A stretch of 64,000 bases of DNA from Brettanomyces bruxellensis (taxonomy: Eukaryota; Ascomycota; Pichiomycetes; Pichiales; Pichiaceae), in contig NC_054689.1 in assembly GCF_011074885.1 (NCBI RefSeq), forward strand, positions 682,001-746,000, given 5' to 3'. The position numbers and the translations under genes were made by a program. Below, one piece after another: positions 1-9,243 of the stretch. Position 1 is the stretch's first letter. Each line of letters begins with the position of its first letter. Below the pieces are notes generated by a model that was not told where the DNA came from, searched no databases, and saw only the letters and a list, made by a program, of their open reading frames with translations.

Positions 1-284
1 CCTTTTCCCAAATTTTTTTTTTTTTATAAAAAACATCAAGCGTCACATATATTCGTATAATATCTTCTTCATCTCGAATTCTTTCCTTCCGCTTAAATCT
101 TTCTGCCTTGAATACTTGTTTTCCATCTGTTTGACATCTTTCTTTTTTTCATATTAACTGATATCATCCAGCACAGTCCTATACATTTAATAGGGAGAAC
201 ATCATTCGAATTCGGTTTTCTTTTTCTCGATACTTTGTTTATTTTATTCGCACAACCGCTCAGACTTTTCATCCAACATCAATC

Positions 285-1259
285 ATGTTCACAAAAAACG
301 TTCTCAAGAGATCGTTCTCGACCTCCAGAGTTGCCAAGAGCTACGCTGACACCATCAAGAACTTGAAGATCAACAAGGACACAAAGGTCATCTACCAAGG
401 TTTCACAGGTAGACAGGCTACTTTTCATGCTCAACAGGCTCTAGACTATGGTACCAAGATTGTCGGTGGTACTAACCCAAAGAAGGCCGGACAGCTCCAT
501 CTTGGTAAGCCAGTTTTTGGCTCCGTTGCTGATGCCATCAAGGAGACAGGTGCTACTGCCTCCGGTATCTTTGTCCCACCTCCAGTTGCAGCCTCTGCAA
601 TTGAGGAGGCAATTGAGGCTGAAATTCCATTGGTTGTCTGCATCACCGAGGGTATCCCACAGCAGGACATGTTGAGAGTGTCGCAGATGTTGAAGACCCA
701 GTCGAAGACTAGATTGGTCGGACCAAACTGCCCAGGTATCATTGCCCCAGACCAGTGCAAGATCGGTATCATGCCTCAGAGTGTTTTCAAGAAGGGTAAG
801 ATCGGTGTTGTTTCCAGATCAGGTACTTTGACCTACGAGGCCGTTGCCCAGACCACCGAAGTCGGCTTGGGCCAGTCTTTGGTCATCGGTATGGGTGGTG
901 ATCCATTCCCAGGTACCAACTTCATTGATGCCCTCACTTTGTTCCTCAAGGATCCTGAGACTGAAGGTATCATCATGATTGGTGAGATCGGTGGTTCCGC
1001 GGAGGAGGAGGCTTCTGAGTTCTTGAAGCAGTACAACCTCACAAGAGATGTTCCAAAGCCAGTTGCATCCTTCATTGCTGGTCTTACTGCTCCTCCAGGA
1101 AGAAGAATGGGTCATGCTGGTGCCTTGATTTCGGGTGGTAAGGGTACCGCCCAGTCCAAGATCGAAGCTTTGAGAAGTGCCGGTGTTTCCGTTGTCTCTT
1201 CTCCTGGCTTCTTGGGTAAGGCTTTGGTTGATGACTTCAAGGCCAAGAAGCTTTTGTAA
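285..1259 (+). CDS. LSC1: Succinyl-CoA ligase alpha subunit, mitochondrial
   Basis: Encodes 324 residues, the usual length for the alpha subunit of the TCA-cycle enzyme that interconverts succinyl-CoA and succinate with substrate-level ATP formation in the mitochondrial matrix. The first 20 or so residues ([20 protein letters not shown]) form a basic, Ser/Arg-rich matrix presequence. A Rossmann-type CoA-binding segment follows ([10 protein letters not shown], then GGTNPKKAG), then VGPNCPGII, and the active-site phosphohistidine lies at about residue 277 in GHAGA. The ATG at 285 is the first in frame and follows a pyrimidine-rich leader. Codon choice is strongly biased (AGA for Arg, TTG for Leu, AAG for Lys), as expected of a highly expressed metabolic gene. 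KGD1, the preceding enzyme of the cycle, lies near the other end of the window, so this is not a cluster. The assignment is secure. Confidence 0.97.
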   Translation: MFTKNVLKRSFSTSRVAKSYADTIKNLKINKDTKVIYQGFTGRQATFHAQQALDYGTKIVGGTNPKKAGQLHLGKPVFGSVADAIKETGATASGIFVPPPVAASAIEEAIEAEIPLVVCITEGIPQQDMLRVSQMLKTQSKTRLVGPNCPGIIAPDQCKIGIMPQSVFKKGKIGVVSRSGTLTYEAVAQTTEVGLGQSLVIGMGGDPFPGTNFIDALTLFLKDPETEGIIMIGEIGGSAEEEASEFLKQYNLTRDVPKPVASFIAGLTAPPGRRMGHAGALISGGKGTAQSKIEALRSAGVSVVSSPGFLGKALVDDFKAKKLL

Positions 1260-1732
1260 GAAAAAGGAGGAAGGTGCTTAAAGGAGAAACCTAGGAACCC
1301 TGAAGCTTCCGTTGTTGATTGATTACAGTACGATGTCTGTATTCCGTTTAGTTAGTACTATTAAGGCTTTCGATAACTGAGATTTCTTGTCATTTCGTTC
1401 GTGGTCATCTCTTAGCAAAGTTTATGTTATGACCGTTGCTTTCATGCTTTTTTTGTCCTTATTTTTATTTTTGTTTTTGTTTATTTCTTTCACTAACGTA
1501 TGCTTTCTTGTTTCTTTGTTTCATGTCAATTCAACTTTTTCTTCCATCGTATGCTCTTTCTTTGGTGTGGATATCGTATCTGTAGTTTCTTTTTTTTCCA
1601 TAATTTATGTATTCTGCAGCCCCACCGTTTTATCAACTACATATTTCTTACATCCACATGCTTATCTATATATATCGTTCGTATGATGTATTAGTCTTTA
1701 TAAATGTTCTTGCTATATTTTTTCTATTAAAT
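1260..1732. other. Intergenic, convergent 3' ends
   Basis: This separates the 3' ends of LSC1 (+) and the ELL-like gene (-). It is T-rich on the + strand with several runs of T, as expected for cleavage/polyadenylation regions. The open frames in it are low-complexity Phe/Leu translations of T-rich DNA and I do not regard them as genes. Confidence 0.6.
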
Positions 1733-3295
1733 TCAACCCATCCTCTCCAATTCCAATTTCCAGCATCTCAAGTCGTTTTCAAGCGAGATCAAAGTCCTCA
1801 CTTCGTTATTAATGGCATTCAATGGCCGCGAGCTGATGTCTGTGTTTTCAAGGCTCCTGTAAAGTTGATAATACCGGCGATATGCATCTTGAAATTTCAG
1901 TATGAACTGCCTGATCTCTGCTTTGCTCTGGACCCTTCTTTTCCTTGGTAAAGGCACAAGATCATCACCAAACAGTTCATTGCGAACCGTTCTTTTGGGA
2001 TGAATAACACCTGGATCGGTTTTTGTCACATCATCCTCTCCCTCCGTCGTGTATGGAGTCAAAGGCGATGACTGGTTGGATTTTCTTACTGATGCTGAGC
2101 TTGATGACACTGATGAAGATGTGCTTCTCTTATCATCTGACAAGCTTCTTCTTCTTCTTTTGCGTCTCGGTATACCTGCAGTCGATTCTATCTCTGACTG
2201 GAATGGTAGATTGACACGGGACGCACGAATACTCTCTTTTGGTGCCCGTTTCCGCTTAATTGTGATACCTCTATCACGCCTGGATGTTTCCTTTTTGTGC
2301 ACCGGTGACAACACCGGATATGGTGCCACCTTTGGTGTCTTATGCTTAGGAATTGGCTTGAGCTTGGGATATGGCTCAACAGGATGCAATTCCATCCTCT
2401 TTGCTGACTTCTGATGCTTCTTTGCTCGGATTGTCCTACTGTCTATTGGTTGAATTTTCATGGTATCTGTATTGCTTTCTGCACTCTGCTGAGGCTTCTG
2501 TTCCGGCCTTTCCTGCTCTGTGAGCTTTTTACTAACCCTTGGTTCTTCCTTTTTAGGTTTCACCACAGGTAGTTCAGCTTTGTGATCTTTCACCAACACT
2601 GGAATGGCATTCTTGTCGTTCGTCATTAGCACACGAAACGGATTGTCTTCCTGGTAGCCAAGATCAGTAAGATACTTGCTCACTTCTGGTGTAGGGAGTG
2701 CATTGGATATTTGTGATAGGCATTCGGGTCGTAAAATTGTTGCGCCATCCTTTTTTGTAATAATGTCCTTATATATTGAGCGAATTGTTGACGGGTGAAC
2801 TCCCCCATTAAGTAACTTGGATAAATCCGATGGGTTTATCTGGTGATCATTCCCGTTGGTTTGTGAAGCCAAAGTTTCGATAGCCTTAAACTTTGTCGAA
2901 AGACGTTCAAGATCACTTAAGCGCCCAGAGCTCGACATGCGAAGATTTATAGGATTCAGCCTGCCGTTCAACAGACCCATCCCGATGCATTTAGTAGGGC
3001 CATTGCTTGTGGGTGCTAAAGATGCAAAAAGATCTATTCGTGATTCCTTAAGATTCGAGACTTTGCAAACAAGCTTATCTGCCACCTTGATTCCCTGAAT
3101 TTGGTGGTCCTTGACAACAAGTTTGACGCTCTTTTGATCAGCCGAATACGATTTCAAAAGCTCTAAAAGTTGCTGATATGAAAACTTGATTAGGGTGTTG
3201 TAATTCTTCAGTGTTCCGTCTCTCGACTTTTCATCAGTATTTTCCTTCTTCTTTTCCCCTGTAGGAGGAAGGATATACGACGCCAGTCGAGGCAT
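1733..3295 (-). CDS. Probable ELL-type RNA polymerase II elongation factor
   Basis: Encodes 520 residues starting at the ATG at 3295. The N-terminal part (about 1-180) is a globular, hydrophobic-patterned region (FSYQQLLELL, SVKLVVKDHQIQGIKV, then KLVCKVSNLKESRIDLFASL), followed by a helical stretch that could be the winged-helix part of the ELL domain. The middle (about 225-420) is basic, proline-rich and disordered, with many KK/RR patches that look like nuclear localisation signals. The last 65 residues form an amphipathic helical segment (FILKFQDAYRRYYQLYRSLE) reminiscent of the occludin/ELL C-terminal domain. ELL proteins suppress transient pausing of RNA polymerase II and work with EAF partners; Saccharomyces cerevisiae lacks one. 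The architecture fits a fungal ELL, but similarity is weak by eye. Another disordered chromatin protein is possible. Confidence 0.5.
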   Translation of the reverse strand: MPRLASYILPPTGEKKKENTDEKSRDGTLKNYNTLIKFSYQQLLELLKSYSADQKSVKLVVKDHQIQGIKVADKLVCKVSNLKESRIDLFASLAPTSNGPTKCIGMGLLNGRLNPINLRMSSSGRLSDLERLSTKFKAIETLASQTNGNDHQINPSDLSKLLNGGVHPSTIRSIYKDIITKKDGATILRPECLSQISNALPTPEVSKYLTDLGYQEDNPFRVLMTNDKNAIPVLVKDHKAELPVVKPKKEEPRVSKKLTEQERPEQKPQQSAESNTDTMKIQPIDSRTIRAKKHQKSAKRMELHPVEPYPKLKPIPKHKTPKVAPYPVLSPVHKKETSRRDRGITIKRKRAPKESIRASRVNLPFQSEIESTAGIPRRKRRRRSLSDDKRSTSSSVSSSSASVRKSNQSSPLTPYTTEGEDDVTKTDPGVIHPKRTVRNELFGDDLVPLPRKRRVQSKAEIRQFILKFQDAYRRYYQLYRSLENTDISSRPLNAINNEVRTLISLENDLRCWKLELERMG

Positions 3296-4400
3296 TCTTG
3301 ATTGTTTGCCAGATATCTGATTAAGCAGTGTTATTTCTTAGGAAATGCTGTACAAATACGTGAGGAATAGTGTATGAAATAAAGAAAATATCGGTAGAGG
3401 TGGATATTTATTGGGAAAATAAATATAGATTACTGCAAGCGGGCTGTGTGGCAGATCGTAAGGGGGGAGAGGAAGAAAGGGACCCATGACCAGGCCTATC
3501 GGGTATTGTGCTAAAAAATTGAGTGGTTAAAAAAAAAGGAGTTCGTACATCGCCCCTCCTTGCCTGAATCTAGATATTTTCCCCGAGGTGATCACATCAT
3601 GATTATTTTTTCTTTATGCGTCTCTGCACCACATTCCACATACGGCAGTTTACAAAACAATTACGGAAAGCCACAGCTAGGGAGGTATTAGAATCCCATT
3701 TCCAAGTAACATAGGGTATAGCCTCCCTTATGTGCAAATTCTAAGTGCTACTTTAGTAGGAATAGTTTAGCTTTATTCAGCTGGGTGACAAAAAAAAGCT
3801 GTTTTTAATTTTCAAGAAATAACTCCACACAACTAATAAACTCCAGTTTAATTAAAAGTTACACCATAAAAATTATAGAGCAAAGTGATCAGACCAATTT
3901 TGAAAAGATACATAAACATAAAGAGGGAAAAAATAAGAATGTTAACGATCAAATTGTACTAAATATACTAAATTCAGTACTACCCTTAAAATCGGATTTA
4001 AGAAAAACAGAAGTAATGGAGAAATTTATGTGTGAGAATTGGATTTACAACATAGAAGTATGGTAGTAAGCTGATTATACCAAGCACAATTAGTTTGATG
4101 TTATAAAACCTGCTCAAATTTCAGTAAATTGACAATTCAAACCATATTAAGCATAGATGTTGATAACTTTCATTAAGAGTACTTACTTTCTTATAATGAA
4201 AATTAGGGCTGTTAATCATTTCGCTTAGTCAGGGGAATCGATATTTATAGAAATCGAGGCCTGAAACCTGGAGCACATAAATTTTAAATTTCCGCTCGGG
4301 CACAATTTATTTTTTCTTGAAACCAGATTTGACGATCCCCAAACATAATATTATACCGGAATTACCAAGAAACAAAGAGCTAGCAGCATTTGAATAAACA
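3296..4400. other. Divergent promoter region, ELL-like gene / TLG1
   Basis: About 1.1 kb between two divergent starts. It is AT-rich, especially 3780-4250. No conserved frame, tRNA or intron signature was seen. It presumably carries both promoters. Confidence 0.5.
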
Positions 4401-5099
4401 ATGGACCCATTCAATGACGTGTATAAGGATGGACTTGAGCAGATGGCAAAGCTCAAGACCACATCTCCAAACCAACTCGACTTCAACAATATCAAAACAG
4501 AACTTATAGAAATTATAGGTGACCTAGAGAATGCAATTGAGTCCGTGAAACAATCAAAGAGCCGAGCAAGTGCTGGAAATGGAAATGATAGTTTTCCTGA
4601 AATTGATTCCTTCGAACTGACCGAAAGAGAGAAAAAATTGGCTGAGCTTAAGCAACAATTTAACAAAGTGATGAGTTCAACTGAACTCAAGGGTCATTAT
4701 TCGGACAACCCATTTGCAGACCCAGATGATAAGACAAATAATGAAGGCGATAAATCACAGGTAACCGGAGGGGACTCACAGCTGCCGTCTGGTACAGATT
4801 ACACTGAGTACCATCAACAACTTCTCCAGGAGCAAGATGATTTAATTACAAATGGATTGGCAACGTCAATCGAGAACCTACACAACCAGGCGGTCAATAT
4901 TGGTGATGAATTGGATTATCACCAGGAACTTTTAGATGACGTCGAGGATGATTTAGACCGGTTAAATTTCAAGATTGTTCGAACAGGAATACGGAGGATG
5001 AATAAATTCTTGGGGACGAACCAAAGAGGTAGCAATTGTTGCATAGCCATATTGATAGTGGTGCTTATATTTGTGCTTGTTCTTCTTATCATTGTTTAG
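4401..5099 (+). CDS. TLG1: t-SNARE Tlg1 (syntaxin-6-type Qc-SNARE)
   Basis: Encodes 232 residues, close to the 224 of S. cerevisiae Tlg1. The N-terminal third (MDPFNDVYKDGLEQM onward) matches the syntaxin-6 helical regulatory domain. A Qc SNARE motif spans about residues 140-205; the ionic-layer glutamine sits in GDELDYHQELLDD. The protein ends in a Cys-Cys pair and a single hydrophobic tail anchor (IAILIVVLIFVLVLLIIV). Tlg1 works in retrograde traffic from endosomes to the late Golgi, in complex with Tlg2, Vti1 and a v-SNARE. The membrane-adjacent cysteines resemble the palmitoylation site of yeast Tlg1. The ATG at 4401 opens the conserved MDPF start. The assignment is secure. Confidence 0.93.
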   Translation: MDPFNDVYKDGLEQMAKLKTTSPNQLDFNNIKTELIEIIGDLENAIESVKQSKSRASAGNGNDSFPEIDSFELTEREKKLAELKQQFNKVMSSTELKGHYSDNPFADPDDKTNNEGDKSQVTGGDSQLPSGTDYTEYHQQLLQEQDDLITNGLATSIENLHNQAVNIGDELDYHQELLDDVEDDLDRLNFKIVRTGIRRMNKFLGTNQRGSNCCIAILIVVLIFVLVLLIIV

Positions 5100-5265
5100 C
5101 TGCATGGAATCAAGCTACATTTCATCTTTATCCGGTCATTTCATCACTAACCATTTTTATCTTTTTTATATATGTATATTAGTCATCCATACTACTTGTG
5201 GGTTCAAACCAATTGGTATGATCTCAACAATTACAATTAGGTAGTCTGATTTTAATTCTTATCAT

Positions 5266-5855
5266 TCAGTTCTCCAATAACCAATCACCACTCTTGCCTC
5301 CAGTCTTTCTTGCCAACCTGCAATTGGTGATTACCATTCGTTTATCGACAGCTTTACACATATCGTATACAGTAAGCAAGCAAACCTGCAAGCCGGTTAA
5401 AGCCTCCATCTCCACACCTGTTTTACCATCACATTCAACCGTACATTCGGCATCTATTTCATTGGCTTCGGCATCGACTTTTAAGTTGATGACTATCTTG
5501 GTGATACTCAATGGATGGCATAGCGGTATCAACTCAGAAGTCTTCTTTGCAGCCATGATACCAGCAACTCTTGATATGGCAAGTACATCTCCCTTTTTAT
5601 TGCTGTTTGTTTTGATCTGCTCAATAGCTGTAGGGTTGCTAAACTTAATTGTGCCCCTCGTTATTGCAGTTCTATGCGTTACGCTCTTATTGTGAACATC
5701 AACCATAAAAGCTTCGCCTTTCTTTGTCAAGTGGCTGAGTTTCTTCTCATTTAGATTAATGCTGAATGTGGAAAAGCTTCTATGAAAAGACCTACCAATA
5801 TGGAGAAACGTGCAATATGCTTTAGAGTTAGTTAGTATCAGTGATACTTGAACAT
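5266..5855 (-). CDS. Cyclic pyranopterin monophosphate synthase (MoaC/MOCS1B type), probably spliced
   Basis: MoaC converts the MoaA product into cyclic pyranopterin monophosphate, completing step 1 of molybdenum-cofactor synthesis. The core is unmistakable: MVDV near the start, LIPLCHPL, then CDGKTGVEMEALTG, LTVYDMCKA and GGKSGDW. Family similarity begins before the first in-frame ATG of the main exon (5706): the frame upstream reads LSHLTKKGEAF, matching the usual MoaC N-terminus, yet lacks an ATG. My model is exon 1 at 5855-5848 (ATGTTCAA), an intron at 5847-5792 (GTATCA, TACTAAC at 5837-5831, TAG) and exon 2 at 5791-5266. It gives 177 residues with a mitochondrial presequence-like start (MFKSFHRSFSTFS). 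The 5' site lies only 10 bases from the branch point, so exon 1 is uncertain. The MoaC identity itself is secure. The gene lies just downstream of MoaA on the same strand. Confidence 0.85.
5792..5847 (-). other. Candidate 56-nt intron in the MoaC gene
   Basis: On the minus strand it begins GTATCA, contains an exact TACTAAC at 5837-5831 and ends at the first TAG after it (5794-5792). Splicing joins phase-2 ATGTTCAA to exon 2 in frame. Distance from branch point to 3' site is 37 nt, similar to the confident intron at 10805-10893. Distance from 5' site to branch point is 10 nt, much shorter than the 44 and 39 nt of the other two introns here, which is the weak point. Alternatives are a 5' site at 5955 (GTACGA, just after the MoaA stop), giving a bicistronic mRNA, or initiation at ATG 5706 without splicing. 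Confidence 0.45.
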
Positions 5856-5958
5856 GTCACTCCAACCAAATGATCGTCTCCGGAAATATGAAGTTTGAGC
5901 ACCAGAAAGAAAATGGGAAAAATAAATAAAAGGAATTTCAAAAGTGCAGTCGTACTTC

Positions 5959-7218
5959 TCAACCACCTATAAGAATCATCGGTCTATTAGGCCGGTCTTT
6001 AAGCTCGGCTACAGTTAGACCTCCATGTTTTGCCTTCTTCTTCTTCACTGCCTTTCCAATTACCTCCAACACCTCCTTGTCAGAGGCTCCTTTCCGAAGA
6101 ACATCTCTCAAAGAGACCTCCTCGTTTCCAAATAAGCACACCTTCAAGTTACCATCATTGGTGATTCGGAGTCTTGTGCATGTCGCACAAAAATCTGAAG
6201 TCATAGAGGTGATAAAGCCAACACGGCCTTTAAAAGAGGGAACTTGGTACATCTTTGCAGTGTCACCATGCTGGGGTTGCAACCTAGTAAGATCAGGATA
6301 CTTTGCATTAATAATTTCGAGAATCTCCTTGTAAGCAACCATCTTGTTCTTGGACCACTTGTTTCCGTCGAATGGCATGTATTCTATAAATCTAACATCG
6401 ATCGGATGGTCCTTTGTAAGCTCCACAAAGTTTAGGATTTCATCATCGTTTATATTCCGCATCACTACTGTATTAATCTTCACCTTTAAAGTGCCAAAGG
6501 AAAGTGCCTTACGTAATGACTTCATAACTGCAGAAAGACCATTTCGACGGGTAATTAGAATGAATTTGCCGTTGATCATTGTATCCATGCTAAGGTTCAA
6601 TGAGGTTAACCCATTTTCAAACAAAGCTTGAAGCTTTCTGTGAAGTGCCAAACCATTCGACGTCATGCATATTTCATCTATTCCTGGTATTTCATGCAAT
6701 CTTTTCACAAGCTCAACGACATCTTTTCTAACAGTTGGTTCACCTCCAGTCAATCGAATCTTGTGCACACCTTCCGAGGCAAATATCCTGGCAATCCGAA
6801 CAATCTCATCGGTGGTAAGTAGCTTTTCATCCGGTGTAAGTTTAACACCTTCTTCAGGCATACAATACCTACATCTCAAGTTACATTTCTCAGTGATCGA
6901 TATTCTCAAATAATCATGATGCCGCCCAAAGGTATCCACCAAAAATTCCGAAAATTCCTTGACATTTTGTTTTCGTAAACGTGCAAGACGATGTCCTACT
7001 GGATGCTTACCTTTATTTGTTATGTTATTGGTGCTAATATTTTCGGGTACTATTGTTTGCTCTTTATCGTTTTCAGTTCCGTTTTTGTGTTGATGTAACT
7101 TAACATAGGAAGCAGAGGAAAATCGTGACCTTAAAATAAGATTTGGTGTATTTCTAATTCCAATAGCTTTTACCGAGTACATGATTGTTGACAACCCATT
7201 TCGTGACAATGAAAACAT
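5959..7218 (-). CDS. GTP 3',8-cyclase (MoaA/MOCS1A type), mitochondrial
   Basis: Radical-SAM enzyme that rearranges GTP to 3',8-cyclo-GTP, the first committed step to molybdopterin. It has 419 residues from the first ATG (7218); the frame opens a little earlier but only with TTG. The N-terminus (MFSLSRNGLSTIMYSV, many Arg/Ser, no acids) is a mitochondrial presequence. The SAM-cluster motif CX3CX2C is at Cys112, 116 and 119 (CNLRCRYCMPEEG). The second 4Fe-4S cluster is carried by CX2CX13C at Cys344, 347 and 361. TGGEPTVRKD supplies the SAM-binding GGE. The protein ends in GG, the C-terminal double glycine that MoaA/MOCS1A needs for activity. Molybdenum-cofactor genes are absent from most Saccharomycotina and kept in nitrate-assimilating lineages, where nitrate reductase needs the cofactor. 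Filamentous fungi carry MoaA and MoaC as one fused protein; here they are separate. Confidence 0.95.
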   Translation of the reverse strand: MFSLSRNGLSTIMYSVKAIGIRNTPNLILRSRFSSASYVKLHQHKNGTENDKEQTIVPENISTNNITNKGKHPVGHRLARLRKQNVKEFSEFLVDTFGRHHDYLRISITEKCNLRCRYCMPEEGVKLTPDEKLLTTDEIVRIARIFASEGVHKIRLTGGEPTVRKDVVELVKRLHEIPGIDEICMTSNGLALHRKLQALFENGLTSLNLSMDTMINGKFILITRRNGLSAVMKSLRKALSFGTLKVKINTVVMRNINDDEILNFVELTKDHPIDVRFIEYMPFDGNKWSKNKMVAYKEILEIINAKYPDLTRLQPQHGDTAKMYQVPSFKGRVGFITSMTSDFCATCTRLRITNDGNLKVCLFGNEEVSLRDVLRKGASDKEVLEVIGKAVKKKKAKHGGLTVAELKDRPNRPMILIGG

Positions 7219-7722
7219 ACTGGTGTCCAATTTGAAGTCACAGCAAGCTAGAGCAGGCAAATTTTATTGAAATCCTCAAATAGAAACCAGGAATATGAAC
7301 GAGAACAAGAGACAAAGAAAGCACTTGAATAACTGAAAAAAAATAGATGAACAAGCAGCAGCCCTATTTATACCTGTATATAGTTGATGACGATATGAGT
7401 GTACATTTTTCATTTGAGATCTTTTTTAAGGTTTTTCTCGGTTATAGATAGATAGCTAGTCAGCGAAATACTCCGTCGATTGTGAATCATTACTGATTAA
7501 AGGTCTTCGCGAATTTCGCACGCATACGATTTCCCATTGCCCGCATTCATTATTCTTCTACTTTTATCATTTCAATTTTTTTTTGGCTTGCTTTTGGAGG
7601 AGAATATCTAACGGTTGAATGGCGAGGCCAAAAAATCTTATTGTAGAGAAGTGACGATTCAACAAATGAATTATAAAAATATATCTAATTCATAATTAAT
7701 ACAAAAAGTATAACCATATGCA
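7219..7722. other. Divergent promoter region, MoaA / DUF202-like gene
   Basis: About 500 bases, AT-rich. A short GATAGATAG run at 7447-7455 could bind GATA-type nitrogen regulators, but the motif is too short to be decisive. No gene was seen. Confidence 0.4.
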
Positions 7723-8184
7723 ATGATTGATGAGGATGACAGGAGGCTTCAGAGGAAGCCTTCCAGACTCGATTATCTCGCTAGTAAAGGTCAAAAGTTG
7801 GATATTAGAGCTCACCAACGTACATATCAAGGAGCATATGTGAGAACCTGCTTGGGATGTTTGTCATTTTCACTTTTGGTGATGAAGCTCTTTTCACGGG
7901 AGTTCATGCCATTGGGAATGGTGTATCAGATCTATGCCCTTGTCTTATGTCTTGCTTCTTACTTGAGATCTCGTAATCTTGACCTCTACTTTATCAACTT
8001 TAACGATCCTAATTGGTACAATAATTATGAGGTGGTGCAAACGGAAGCGGAACCGCAGAGCTCCGAAGATGTTCAAGGCAGTGACAAGTATTACTACAAG
8101 ACAAGTGGAAACATTGTTTTATGGCTTACAGTTGTTGGAATCTTATGCTACATCGTGTTATTTGTTCTTCTAGCTAGGATGTGA
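7723..8184 (+). CDS. Small membrane protein, DUF202/YidH-like
   Basis: Encodes 153 residues. The N-terminal 40 residues are charged and cytosolic-looking. The segment HQRTYQGAYVRTCLGCLSF resembles the conserved ERT...WxRTxL start of DUF202 proteins, the family that includes the Vtc1 membrane subunit. Three hydrophobic segments follow: about residues 44-62, 70-88 and 128-150. An acidic loop (about 108-125) separates the second and third. The role is unknown; a vacuolar or endoplasmic membrane location is only a guess. The ATG at 7723 is the first in frame. It is divergent from MoaA and convergent with PHO88. Confidence 0.6.
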   Translation: MIDEDDRRLQRKPSRLDYLASKGQKLDIRAHQRTYQGAYVRTCLGCLSFSLLVMKLFSREFMPLGMVYQIYALVLCLASYLRSRNLDLYFINFNDPNWYNNYEVVQTEAEPQSSEDVQGSDKYYYKTSGNIVLWLTVVGILCYIVLFVLLARM

Positions 8185-8664
8185 TAGATACATAATACCC
8201 CGAGCACAAGATTAGTAACAATTTGAAACGGGAAATTGAATTATAAGGTCTATTACTATATGGTAGCATAATATTGTATTTCTGGCTTTTTTTTGTAGTT
8301 TAGATGAACCAAAGTTGAACGTAAAGCAACAAAGAATGAAAAAGAATGTTAAGGAGGGAAAAAAGAGACATTCATATTTGCCAAAGCAACACATCAGCGA
8401 GAAACAGTGATAATGGAGATGGCACTAATAATAACATGGGCAATGTGGAAAAATGGAGGCATGACGGGGCATACATGAGTTTCATCAGGACTAAAGTAAC
8501 GTCAAGATAAAGCGAATCTCGCAATTTGTGGAAGCAAAACAAAAGGGGAAAAATAGAATGAAAAAGAATACACGAGAGCAGCCCAAAGGAAAAGATCTAG
8601 TTATTAACCCATCTATTTTAGGCTAGCACCCACATATGCAGACAAGTGATTGAATAGCAAAAGC
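8185..8664. other. Intergenic, convergent 3' ends
   Basis: Separates the 3' ends of the DUF202-like gene (+) and PHO88 (-). It is purine-rich on the + strand. A 60-codon frame on the minus strand (8212-8394) is low-complexity and not credible as a gene. Confidence 0.5.
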
Positions 8665-9243
8665 TTACTCTTCCTTGACACCACCAACACCAGCGGTCTC
8701 AGCCTTCTTGATAGAAGCCTTGTCAGTCTTAACAGCACCACTCTGGCCAGACAAAGCACTGAACAAACCTGGAGGAGACTTGAAAGGTCTCTTCAAATCA
8801 CCCGAAGCAGGCTTCTTGAACAAGTATAGCTGGACTTCCTTGTTTTCGAAAGCACCCTTGACAGGGCTGATAGACTGCATAACCAATGGGTTTGCGAACT
8901 TCATGTATAGGTGCATGAAACCAGTCATGGCAATACTGGTGTACACACCCTTAATGGCAGCATGTAGCTGTTGCAAATCGTAGTCCTTGACAGTAGTAAC
9001 AACCAGTTTAGACTCTGTTTCACCAGCCAGAGTGTTAGGTGGTTCGACATATTTCAAAGTGGTCATATCGTTCTTGGACTTGATGAGATACTGTGTGTAG
9101 AAGTAGATACCCAAAGTGAGAAGAGTACTGGCAACGTAGGCAATACGCACATAGAGCAAGGTGGTTGGGTCCTCAAAGTTCAGTCTTTTGGACACCTGCA
9201 TTGTGAGAAGCATCACAATGATATTAGAGACAGCTGGATTCAT
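8665..9243 (-). CDS. PHO88: Pho88/Snd3, ER membrane protein of the SND targeting pathway
   Basis: Encodes 192 residues; S. cerevisiae Pho88 has 188. The N-terminus (MNPAVSNIIVMLLTMQVSKRL) is the hydrophobic family signature. A second membrane segment lies at about 29-50 (VRIAYVASTLLTLGIYFYTQYL), and a conserved amphipathic region covers about 90-140 (LQQLHAAIKGVYTSIAMTGFM). The C-terminus is a charged, disordered tail. Pho88 was found through phosphate transport and is now known as Snd3, part of an SRP-independent route for inserting membrane proteins into the endoplasmic reticulum. The ATG at 9243 is the only reasonable start. The assignment is secure. Confidence 0.95.
   Translation of the reverse strand: MNPAVSNIIVMLLTMQVSKRLNFEDPTTLLYVRIAYVASTLLTLGIYFYTQYLIKSKNDMTTLKYVEPPNTLAGETESKLVVTTVKDYDLQQLHAAIKGVYTSIAMTGFMHLYMKFANPLVMQSISPVKGAFENKEVQLYLFKKPASGDLKRPFKSPPGLFSALSGQSGAVKTDKASIKKAETAGVGGVKEE

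Noticed and set aside
5200..5225. GGGTTCAAACC, resembling a tRNA B box
   Set aside because: The flanking bases cannot form the five-pair T stem and no A box lies upstream.
5792..5967. In-frame MoaA-MoaC fusion by splicing out the Gly-Gly end (5' site GTGGTT at 5966)
   Set aside because: With the pyrimidine-AG acceptors at 5794, 5782 and 5764 the reading phase does not match. Only an unlikely AAG acceptor 11 nt after the branch point would keep frame.
8212..8394. 60-codon frame between the DUF202-like gene and PHO88
   Set aside because: Low-complexity Phe/Cys-rich translation in a convergent 3' region.
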